Assembly (NCBI GenBank): GCA_020426325.1
Contig: JAGQQG010000064.1
Location: 1 to 33,435, forward strand
Length of the DNA stretch: 33,435 bases
DNA from: Planctomycetaceae bacterium
GTDB taxonomy: Bacteria; Planctomycetota; Planctomycetia; Planctomycetales; Planctomycetaceae
Direction: 5' to 3'
A program made the translations under genes and the position numbers. A model generated the notes under the pieces. The model was not told the origin of the DNA. It was given only the letters and a program-made list of their open reading frames with translations, and did no database searches. Position 1 is the first letter of the stretch; the number at the start of each line of letters is the position of its first letter. This document shows, piece by piece, positions 26,805 through 33,435 of this stretch.

Positions 26805-27077
26805 ATGCCTCAAGCCATTGCCAATCCGGACGATCTGCGACAGTTCGCCCAGCAACTCAAACAGTTTAACAACACACTGACCGATCAGGCCTCCATGCTG
26901 GCCTCGCGGCTCGAAGCACTCAGCGCTTCCTGGCGAGACCAGGAGAACAAAAAGTTCACCGAGGAATTCCAGCAGCACATGCGTCTGCTCGGTCAGTTCG
27001 TCGACGCAAACAATGCCCATATCCCGTATCTACTCAGGAAGGCGGAGCGGATTGATGAGTATCTCCAGCAGAGGTGA
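26805..27077 (+). CDS. WXG100-like small protein (W-x-D variant)
   Basis: A 90-residue all-helical protein with the size and layout of ESAT-6/WXG100 proteins: helix, central turn, helix. The turn reads SWRDQENKKF, so Trp43 is followed by Arg-Asp in place of x-Gly. The pattern W-x-D-x5-F is shared with the second small protein at 27812. There is no signal peptide, as expected for type VII substrates, which are exported as helical dimers. It is the first gene of a co-directional set ending in an FtsK/EccC-like ATPase. It could be a secreted substrate or a structural partner of the ATPase. No clear ribosome site precedes the ATG. Confidence 0.7.
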   Translation: MPQAIANPDDLRQFAQQLKQFNNTLTDQASMLASRLEALSASWRDQENKKFTEEFQQHMRLLGQFVDANNAHIPYLLRKAERIDEYLQQR

Positions 27078-27121
27078 GACAGACCAGGGACTGAGAGTGA
27101 TTTGAGGAGTGAACTCGACGA

Positions 27122-27187
27122 GGGGACAAGGAGAGGGGGAGACAATGAGAGTTCTCTGACACAAGATCCCCCTCTCTCCTTGTCCCC
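27122..27187. repeat. Purine/pyrimidine inverted repeat between the first two ESX-like genes
   Basis: The left arm 27122-27140 is purine-rich and the right arm 27167-27187 is its inverted complement with one two-base insertion. The arms are separated by 26 bases. It could form a long hairpin in the transcript between the two genes and may be a mobile intergenic element. Confidence 0.65.
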
Positions 27188-27241
27188 CACTCCCTGTGTC
27201 ACCATTTCCAAACCCAAACATACATTCACCGGCCACCCGCA

Positions 27242-27796
27242 ATGTCAACTGCCCGCGTCACTGACATCGCTGCCGTGCGAGCTTTCAAGGCTGCACTCAT
27301 TGAGTTCGAGGAAGAAGCTTCCTCGACCCTTGAGATGATGCAGTTGCAACTGCATCGTACGATGGACTGGGTTGAGCACGAACAGCCGGCTTACTGGACC
27401 AAGCAGATTCAGATCGGGTTCGAAAAAGTCTCTCAGGCGAGGACGGCCCTCTCAACCTGCCAGATGCGCACCGTCGGCGGACGCAGGCCCGCGTGCATCG
27501 AAGAGAAACAGGCACTCGCCAAGGCTAAGCAGCGACTGCAGCTCTGTCAGGAGATGATGCCTCGTGTGAAGAAATGGGCCGTCAAGCTGGCGGATGAGTC
27601 CGACGAGTTTCGCGGCCGTTCATCAGCCTTCGCCCGTATCGTCGAGATGGACCTGCCCAAGATGATCGCTCTCATCGAGCGGACGGCCGCATCACTCGAA
27701 CGTTACGCCGAGATCGCGCCAGGGCCCGCAGTCGAAGAGCTGCCACCACCCTCAACGTCTGCCCCAACAGCGTCACCGACCGAAGACAATTCGTGA
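27242..27796 (+). CDS. Helical, coiled-coil-prone protein of the ESX-like module
   Basis: A 184-residue protein predicted to be almost wholly helical up to about residue 155 (heptad-like EEEASSTLEMMQLQLHRTMDW..., QALAKAKQRLQLCQEMM), then a Pro/Ser/Thr-rich tail. It has no signal peptide, membrane segment or known catalytic motif. I do not recognise a family. Its place between the two W-x-D small proteins, with 15 bases to the next gene, suggests a structural partner, chaperone or larger WXG/LXG-like substrate. Confidence 0.65.
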   Translation: MSTARVTDIAAVRAFKAALIEFEEEASSTLEMMQLQLHRTMDWVEHEQPAYWTKQIQIGFEKVSQARTALSTCQMRTVGGRRPACIEEKQALAKAKQRLQLCQEMMPRVKKWAVKLADESDEFRGRSSAFARIVEMDLPKMIALIERTAASLERYAEIAPGPAVEELPPPSTSAPTASPTEDNS

Positions 27797-27811
27797 TCAG
27801 CGAGAATAACC

Positions 27812-28051
27812 ATGTCACGACATGCCGGCGGGCTTCAATCTGGAATGGGTCGTCTCAAGGAGGCATGGGACGATCTGTCTGCGAAGTGGATGCAGACCCG
27901 CGAGTACTGGCAGGACGCCAATGCCCGTCGATTCGAGGAAGAGGAACTGCAACGGATCGCGAACGAACTGGAGCGAGTTCTCCCTGTAATCTCCCGGATG
28001 TCGCAGGTGATCGCGAATGCCGAGCGAGACCTCGCCGACAACAAACATTGA
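27812..28051 (+). CDS. Second WXG100-like small protein (W-x-D variant)
   Basis: A 79-residue helical protein. The central turn reads YWQDANARRFEEEE, with Trp33, Asp35 and Phe41 spaced exactly as Trp43, Asp45 and Phe51 in the protein at 26805, so the two look like distant paralogues and could form a heterodimer as EsxA/EsxB do. It has no signal peptide. It starts 15 bases after the helical protein, and its TGA is in the same frame as the following ATPase gene. Confidence 0.7.
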   Translation: MSRHAGGLQSGMGRLKEAWDDLSAKWMQTREYWQDANARRFEEEELQRIANELERVLPVISRMSQVIANAERDLADNKH

Positions 28052-28096
28052 CATTCACGCAGACAGCAACACCAGGACAAAACACGGATATCTCTC

Positions 28097-31000
28097 TTGA
28101 GCGATACAACGCGCCCGTCTGATACCTCACTGACTGTAATCACCGAACTGCTTCTCCGGCTGGAAGCGGACATCGCACAGCGTACGCAGTCCGAGCAGGC
28201 CTTTGTTTCTCAGTTTGGCTCCAGCATCGACCCGGAGCGTGAAGCTCTCGAACAAAAACTGTCGGACGTGGTCAACAGACAGTCTGTCCAGGCAGCCGAA
28301 CTCCAGGAGCAGTTCGCATCGCGACGACGTGAAATCGAGTCGGAGCATCTTACTCAGCGGAACACCGTAAAATCGGAACACGAAGCGGAGCTCTCTCGTG
28401 TGCGTCGGGAGGCACAACAAGAGACTGACCGCGTTAACGCGCAACATGAAGACAGCCGCTGGGTCGCCACTTCGGTGCTTGACGAGACGGCTGACGAAAG
28501 CCCCAAACGGCAATTCGAGCGCGTTCGCCAGTCCCTCGACAAGTCCCTTGAACAACAGCAGTCTCAGATCGCCTCACTGCAAACTCAACTCCACGAAATC
28601 GCTGAATCGCGTGGGTGGTCAGTCGACCCACTGGGGCCGCCTGAAACGGATGCCAACGATCTTGAATCCTTCTCGACCGAATTCTTCGAGGCTACAGAGG
28701 CCGCTCACAACCGATTGACCTCTTTACAAAAACTGCGACTGCCCAAGTTGTTCGTCGGGTTACGGTCGCTGTGGCTGTTCGTCGTGTTGACGGCGGTGAT
28801 CGGCATCCCTGTCTTCCTGTTCGTGCCTCCATCGATCGGCGACATCGCGAAGGAACGCATGGACCCTGCCTGGATGATCGCGACAGTCGTAGCCTCTGCC
28901 GTCGTCAGTGCACTCCTCGTCACCGTCATGTACACCCTCGCATCGATGAGTCAGTCCGATGCGTTCTCTCGACTCCATGAGCAGGTCTCATCAGCACAGT
29001 TCTTCCATGAACGCTGGTCACAACTCGCCATCAAAGAGCGTCAACGGCGGGAACGTGAATACGAAAAACAGCAACTGCAACGCGAGGAGCAACTGCGTCT
29101 GCAACTCGAAAGATTCGAGGCCACCCATCAGCGCACGCTGGCTGAGATCGATGAACGCCGACAGGCAGAGATCAGCAAGTTTTCAACCGAATACACCTCA
29201 CGTACGAAGGCCATCGACGCCGAGCGAGTCACGCTACTGGCTGCAATCGACGAGGAGGAGAAAGAACAGCTCGCAGAGCTCAAGCGATCCTTTGAGGACG
29301 AAAGGAATCGTCGACAGATGGACCTCGATCTCCACATCGGCAATCGCCGTCTGGAGCAGAAGCAGTCCTGGGAGCAGCTGACGTCGACCTGGACCGGAAA
29401 CCTGCAGGCATTTGATGCCTACGTGAACCAATCCAGGCAACGTGATGCTGAGCGGAACCTCACATGGTCGCAACTCGCCGGTCCTGAGTGGACTCCGCCC
29501 ACGGTCATCCCCGAAGGCATCCGCATCGGCGAATACGAGATTGATCTCGCGCAACTCCCTCACGGGATGCCCGAGTTGGACGGTCTGACGAAAGCTCCAG
29601 CGACATTCCGCATCCCGACAATCCTCCCTTTTCCGGAAAAGCCCTCTCTACTGTTGGAGACCAAAGGCAAGAACGGTCGCCGCGAGGCGGTAGAGGCCAT
29701 GCAGGTCGTATTGCTGCGCATGCTGACCCGTCTCCCGCCCGGCAAACTGCGACTGACGATCATCGATCCGGTCGGTTTGGGCGAGAGCTTTGCCGGTCTA
29801 ATGCACCTTGGCGACTTCGATGAGTTATTGATCACCAGCCGCATCTGGACGGAGATGGGACACATCGAGTCGCGTCTGGCTGAGTTGACCGAGCACATGG
29901 AGAACGTGCTCCAGAAGTATCTCCGCAACGAGTTCGCCACCATCGAGGAGTACAACCATTTCGCAGGCGAGGTCGCGGAGCCGTATCACGTGCTCGTCGT
30001 GGCCGACTTCCCGCACAAGTTCAGCGAGCAGGCGGCCAAGCGGCTGGTCAGCATCGCCACCAGCGGTCCGAGATGCGGCGTCTACCTGCTCATGAGTACC
30101 GACACCTCCGCGCAGATGCCGAACGCCTTCGACCTGCCAACCGTTGAAGAAACGGCCAACACCTTCGAATGGCGAACGGCCCCTCGAACCCAAGCTTCGG
30201 TTGCGGGACAAACTCCGGCTGAAGAATCCGCCCCGCAACATCGGGATTTCGACGACTCATCATTCTCACAACTCGGCTTGCCGGACGACTTCTCGAGCTT
30301 CGGCAAGACCACGGAAGATCACCGCGAGCCAGCGTTCTATCTCGCGACCGATCAGCCTTTGCTCGCACGTTGGCCTGTCGTCATCGATACACCGCCTCCG
30401 CCGGATCTGTTCACGAAGATCGTCAAAAACGTCGGCGAAGCCTCTAAGGATGTGCGTCGCGTTGAAGTGTCGTTCTCCCGCATCGCTCCCAAGCCGGAAG
30501 AATTCTGGAGCAAGGACAGTCGCTCGGGGATCGACATCCCACTCGGTCGCGCCGGGGCCACCAAGTTGCAACATCTTCGCTTGGGGAAGGGGACAAGTCA
30601 GCACATGCTCGTCGCTGGCAAGACCGGTTCCGGCAAATCGACCTTCTTCCACACGCTGATCACCAACGTCGCCATGTATTACTCGGCCGAAGAGGTCGAT
30701 TTCTATCTCGTCGATTTCAAGAAGGGGGTCGAGTTCAAAGCGTACGCAGGTGGCAAGCTCCCGCACGCCCGTGTGATCGCCATTGAAAGTGATCGCGAGT
30801 TCGGCGTCAGCGTCCTCCACAGACTCGATGCCGTCATGAATCAGCGCGGCGATCTCTTCCGCAAACACAACGTCCAGGACATCGCCAGCTACCGCAATCT
30901 CGTGGAGAGTCGAGAGCGGAGAGGGGAGAGCGGAGAGCGAACGACCACCCACAACCCTCAACCCTCAACCCTCAACCCTCATCTCCCCCGTATTCTGCTC

Positions 31001-32386
31001 GTCATCGACGAGTTCCAGGAGTTCTTCGTCGAGGACGACCGCTATTCGCAGCAGGCAGCACTGATGCTCGACCGTCTCGTCAGACAGGGACGTGCGTTCG
31101 GTGTGCATGTGATCCTCGGCTCGCAAACCCTCGGCGGGGCGTACTCGCTCGCACGCAGTACGCTTGGTCAAGTAGCCGTGCGTGTCGCCCTGCAGTGCAG
31201 TGAGGCGGATGCCCATCTCATCCTCAGCGAAGACAACACGGCTGCCCGGCTCCTCACTCGTCCCGGCGAAGCCATCTACAACGATGCCAACGGCATGATC
31301 GAAGGCAATCATCCGTTCCAGATCGCCTGGCTCCCCGATGAAGAACGCGAAGGCTATCTCGGCGTCATGCAACACTTCGCCCGCGAACAACACCTCAAAC
31401 TCGAACCCGCTGTCGTCTTCGAAGGCAACATCCCGTCAGATGTGTCCCGCAACGAAGAATTTGTCGAACTGCTCTCCGCCGGGTGGCCGGGGCTGGACCA
31501 ACGGGAAGCCCCGGAACAGCAAACGGCATCAGCCCCCCACATCTGGCTGGGGGAAGCGGTCGAGATCGGCCCGCCCACGAGCATCAACTTCCCACAACAG
31601 GCAGGAACCAACCTGATCCTCATTGGCTCCGATCCCGATGCCGCACTTGGCATCCTCTCCACCGGCCTCATCGCCCTCGCCGCCCAACAAAGCCCACCGG
31701 CTACGTCCGGTGGGTCTGAGACAGAAGCAGCTCCCTTCTACGTTTTCGATGGCAACCCGGTCGGCTCGCCGGAGGCCAACCTGTGGAAGCACGTGGCAGG
31801 CGTCATTCCGTCTGATGTCCACATCATCACGCCGCCGCACGCTCCGCAGGCTCTCGCTGAACTGTCCGCTGAGCGCCTTCGCCGCGATGCAGACCCGAAT
31901 GCGTCCCATCCGCCGCTGTTCGTCATCATCGACGGCGTGAGCAAGTTTCGCGACCTGCGGAAATCGGACGACGACTTCTCACTCAGCGGCTTCGGCTCAT
32001 CCAGCGACGACGCTCCAGCTGATCCCGGCCAGCAGTTCACCGACCTGCTCAGCAAAGGCCCCGACCTGGGGATGCACGTGCTCTTGTGGGCGGACACCTA
32101 CAGCAACGCGGACCGCTGGCTCAGCCGTCAGTCGATGCGGGAATTTGAACTCCGCATTGCCTTCACGATGAATGCGGCCGATTCGAGCAACTTCCTCGAC
32201 AGCCCGCTCGCCTCCCGCCTCGGCGTCCACCGCGGCCTCCTCTACCGCGAAGAGACCGGCACCCTCACCAAGTTCCGCCCCTACGGCCCCCCCACACCCC
32301 AATGGCTCGACCACATTCGCTCACAACTGCAAGCCGAACAGGAACTGGAACCCGCGACAGACCTGGACAGCTTTCGAGTGTCATAG
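28097..32386 (+). CDS. EccC/EssC-like FtsK-SpoIIIE ATPase with coiled coils and two membrane helices
   Basis: A 1429-residue protein, likely the motor of a type VII-like secretion system. Residues 1-210 are charged coiled coil. Two membrane helices lie at about 224-243 and 258-282. A second long coiled coil spans about 290-450. Three ATPase-like domains follow. Domain 1 (about 490-700) has a broken Walker A (ETKGKNGR at 521-528) and a Walker B-like LTIIDP near Asp557. Domain 2 has an intact Walker A (GKTGSGKS, 841-848) and Walker B (LLVIDE, Asp971-Glu972). Domain 3 has degenerate motifs (GSDPDAAL at 1177, VIIDG near Asp1279). Repeats insert about 20 residues before Asp971. The start is a TTG without a good ribosome site; it is the first start codon after the TGA of the upstream gene in the same frame. 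Confidence 0.85.
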   Translation: MSDTTRPSDTSLTVITELLLRLEADIAQRTQSEQAFVSQFGSSIDPEREALEQKLSDVVNRQSVQAAELQEQFASRRREIESEHLTQRNTVKSEHEAELSRVRREAQQETDRVNAQHEDSRWVATSVLDETADESPKRQFERVRQSLDKSLEQQQSQIASLQTQLHEIAESRGWSVDPLGPPETDANDLESFSTEFFEATEAAHNRLTSLQKLRLPKLFVGLRSLWLFVVLTAVIGIPVFLFVPPSIGDIAKERMDPAWMIATVVASAVVSALLVTVMYTLASMSQSDAFSRLHEQVSSAQFFHERWSQLAIKERQRREREYEKQQLQREEQLRLQLERFEATHQRTLAEIDERRQAEISKFSTEYTSRTKAIDAERVTLLAAIDEEEKEQLAELKRSFEDERNRRQMDLDLHIGNRRLEQKQSWEQLTSTWTGNLQAFDAYVNQSRQRDAERNLTWSQLAGPEWTPPTVIPEGIRIGEYEIDLAQLPHGMPELDGLTKAPATFRIPTILPFPEKPSLLLETKGKNGRREAVEAMQVVLLRMLTRLPPGKLRLTIIDPVGLGESFAGLMHLGDFDELLITSRIWTEMGHIESRLAELTEHMENVLQKYLRNEFATIEEYNHFAGEVAEPYHVLVVADFPHKFSEQAAKRLVSIATSGPRCGVYLLMSTDTSAQMPNAFDLPTVEETANTFEWRTAPRTQASVAGQTPAEESAPQHRDFDDSSFSQLGLPDDFSSFGKTTEDHREPAFYLATDQPLLARWPVVIDTPPPPDLFTKIVKNVGEASKDVRRVEVSFSRIAPKPEEFWSKDSRSGIDIPLGRAGATKLQHLRLGKGTSQHMLVAGKTGSGKSTFFHTLITNVAMYYSAEEVDFYLVDFKKGVEFKAYAGGKLPHARVIAIESDREFGVSVLHRLDAVMNQRGDLFRKHNVQDIASYRNLVESRERRGESGERTTTHNPQPSTLNPHLPRILLVIDEFQEFFVEDDRYSQQAALMLDRLVRQGRAFGVHVILGSQTLGGAYSLARSTLGQVAVRVALQCSEADAHLILSEDNTAARLLTRPGEAIYNDANGMIEGNHPFQIAWLPDEEREGYLGVMQHFAREQHLKLEPAVVFEGNIPSDVSRNEEFVELLSAGWPGLDQREAPEQQTASAPHIWLGEAVEIGPPTSINFPQQAGTNLILIGSDPDAALGILSTGLIALAAQQSPPATSGGSETEAAPFYVFDGNPVGSPEANLWKHVAGVIPSDVHIITPPHAPQALAELSAERLRRDADPNASHPPLFVIIDGVSKFRDLRKSDDDFSLSGFGSSSDDAPADPGQQFTDLLSKGPDLGMHVLLWADTYSNADRWLSRQSMREFELRIAFTMNAADSSNFLDSPLASRLGVHRGLLYREETGTLTKFRPYGPPTPQWLDHIRSQLQAEQELEPATDLDSFRVS
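30912..30979 (+). repeat. In-frame tandem repeats inside the ATPase gene
   Basis: GAGAGCGGAGAG occurs twice (30912-30923 and 30926-30937, 14-base period). CAACCCT then occurs four times without interruption (30952-30979). They encode a low-complexity stretch (ESRERRGESGERTTTHNPQP...) between the conserved NLV segment and the Walker B strand. Confidence 0.9.
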
Positions 32387-32982
32387 ATCGTTTTCTCGGC
32401 AGAGCTGTAGGTAAGGCTCTGCCTGACGATTGACATGGACCGTCGAGCATTCGCAAGATTGTGCGTGTGGGTGTAATGTAGATGAAGCAATTGATCGCCC
32501 CACAGGTGGTTTTTGACCGACGCAAGTGTACCGTCAGGCTGAGCCTGACCTACGCGACTGCAAATCAAAGAAGGATGTCCACCCGGCAAAGGTGTAGATT
32601 GGCCATAATGAGAGAATTATATCATCATCGGAACGCATATGGCAATCGATATTTTAGATGATGGGCATGGTGTGGATCAAGCAAAACAGATCCACGCCTC
32701 CATGCTGACTTCCACGGATTAGCACGCCTTGGAGCATTGGCAGAATCCTCCGAGCCGAGCAATAGGTCTGTTTCATGATCAAGCAATTACAGTTTACCAC
32801 CAAAGCCATATAAGTGTGGCTGATGACCGCTCGGTTCAAATTTATCAATGGGACAACACTGCCCGTTCCCACTAAACATCAGCTAATACGTCAGAGTGTC
32901 ACCTGTTTGCCACCCGGATGTTGCAATCAGGCATGCACGGATGCTCTGCATACCTTTAAGCACATGTGTAAGGTATTAATAA
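32387..32982. other. Intergenic region, repeat-bearing then AT-richer
   Basis: About 600 bases without a supported gene. The first 170 bases hold a hairpin (GGCAGAGC/GCTCTGCC, 32398-32423) and the REPIN-like pair at 32407-32553. From about 32600 the sequence becomes AT-richer than the rest of the window, with no convincing frame on either strand. Confidence 0.55.
32407..32553. repeat. REPIN-like inverted repeat pair, 147 bp
   Basis: Arms 32407-32428 and 32532-32553 are inverted copies with 20 of 22 matching bases. The right arm is itself a hairpin (GTCAGGC-TGA-GCCTGAC). The 103 bases between them have no coding potential. Size and layout suit a non-autonomous palindromic element. Confidence 0.65.
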
Positions 32983-33348
32983 ATGGCCCGTAAACGATTG
33001 CCTGACAGTCTGATGTGGTCTAGTGGAGTAGTTGTGACGATATTCGCTGCAATTTACACTTGTGCTTGTTTCACTGAGCGACACTGTTCGACCAAGCCAC
33101 GACATAGTGAAATGAAAAAAGTTGGCATGCGTGTTGTGCAAGCACTTGAGGCATACAGAGAGTCACACGGGGCATATCCCGCTACCCTTGAGCTCGCCGG
33201 AATCAACGCCTCTTGCGGCGATAACTGTGCGCTGCAGTATGAAGTGATGCATGGGGGGATGAAGTATAGAATGTACCTAGGGGATATCATTGATGATGGA
33301 TTCAGTTTAGTGTACGATTCAGAATCAGGATGGTATTTTGACTCATAA
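32983..33348 (+). CDS. Small membrane-anchored protein, pseudopilin-like, function unknown
   Basis: A 121-residue protein with one N-terminal membrane helix (about residues 13-30) and an extracytoplasmic part. The segment VVQALEAYRESHGAYPATLELAG resembles the helix-turn region that follows the first helix in type II pseudopilins (AxxxYRxxHGxYPxxL), but the N-terminal prepilin cleavage motif is not evident. Two cysteines (CGDNC) could form a disulfide. AAGGT lies about 10 bases before the ATG. Codon use is more AT-rich than its neighbours and the gene is flanked by repeats and an IS end, which suggests acquired DNA. It could be a genuine orphan or an uncharacterised envelope protein. Confidence 0.6.
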   Translation: MARKRLPDSLMWSSGVVVTIFAAIYTCACFTERHCSTKPRHSEMKKVGMRVVQALEAYRESHGAYPATLELAGINASCGDNCALQYEVMHGGMKYRMYLGDIIDDGFSLVYDSESGWYFDS

Positions 33349-33380
33349 GTATCGACGCCTTAGAACGCGTTTGAAAAGGG

Positions 33381-33435
33381 TTAGTTGAGTCGTCTGACCA
33401 TGATGTGGATCATGGCGACGTAGATGAATGCTTCA
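33381..33435 (-). CDS. C-terminal end of an IS transposase (partial, IS5-type)
   Basis: On the minus strand the last 18 codons entering the window read EAFIYVAMIHIMVRRLN and stop at 33381. This tail resembles the end of IS5/IS4-group DDE transposases. The gene runs off the window, so the family is tentative. The sequence just beyond the stop (AGAACGCGTTTGAAAA, about 33362-33377) may be the terminal inverted repeat of the element. Confidence 0.55.
   Translation of the reverse strand, partial: EAFIYVAMIHIMVRRLN

Noticed and set aside
30266-30961. Open frame of 231 codons opposite the ATPase gene
   Set aside because: Antisense to the conserved Walker A region; no independent signals.
30952-30979. 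CAACCCT repeats considered as a CRISPR-like array
   Set aside because: Units are 7 bases with no spacers and lie in a coding sequence.
32654-32872. 72-codon minus-strand frame in the AT-rich gap
   Set aside because: No ribosome site, no motif and no conserved composition; most likely chance.

Overview
The window looks like a chromosomal segment from a planctomycete, probably in the Pirellulales/Planctomycetales range. The evidence is the combination of two DUF1501 proteins, a DUF1549/DUF1553 (PSD1) protein with a planctomycete-type cytochrome c motif, a formylglycine-type sulfatase, a fused ResB-CcsA cytochrome c assembly protein, archaeal-type H4MPT-linked C1 genes (fae, mtdB-like), and many small hairpin repeats between genes. 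No rRNA, CRISPR array or replication origin was seen. One tRNA gene, tRNA-Gly(CCC), is present.

Layout. (1) 1-11806 is a catabolic/surface region. It holds a sodium:solute symporter and a secreted alpha/beta hydrolase (minus strand). A secreted DUF1501 protein, a sulfatase and an SGNH hydrolase follow on the plus strand. A DUF1501 protein and a PSD1 protein lie on the minus strand, with the PSD1-DUF1501 pair directly behind tRNA-Gly. The set fits uptake and breakdown of sulfated or esterified polysaccharide, but substrates cannot be read from the sequence. (2) 12137-16129 holds a site-2-protease-like membrane peptidase, an enolase-superfamily enzyme, a phosphohexomutase-like protein whose active-site loops look degraded, and a 32-residue very basic protein with a strong ribosome binding site and a clean terminator. 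(3) 16239-21141 is a minus-strand operon of a lipoprotein with a duplicated domain and the giant CcsBA fusion. (4) 21142-22040 is a 900-base gap containing hairpins, a sigma-54-like promoter and a possible 27-residue small ORF. It is followed by a thioredoxin-trypsin fusion protein. (5) 23872-26677 is a C1 module: fae and mtdB-like on the minus strand and a divergent ATP-grasp gene. (6) 26805-32386 is the most interesting part: four co-directional genes that look like a type VII (ESX-like) secretion module. They are two small WXG100-like proteins that share W-x-D instead of W-x-G, a helical protein between them, and a 1429-residue coiled-coil, membrane-anchored FtsK/EccC-like ATPase with one intact and two degenerate ATPase domains. 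The ATPase gene carries an in-frame block of 12-bp and 7-bp repeats just ahead of its Walker B motif. (7) 32387-33435 is AT-richer and repeat-bearing, with a small pilin-like orphan protein and the 3' end of an IS transposase running off the window.

All assignments come from reading motifs and context by eye; no database search was run.
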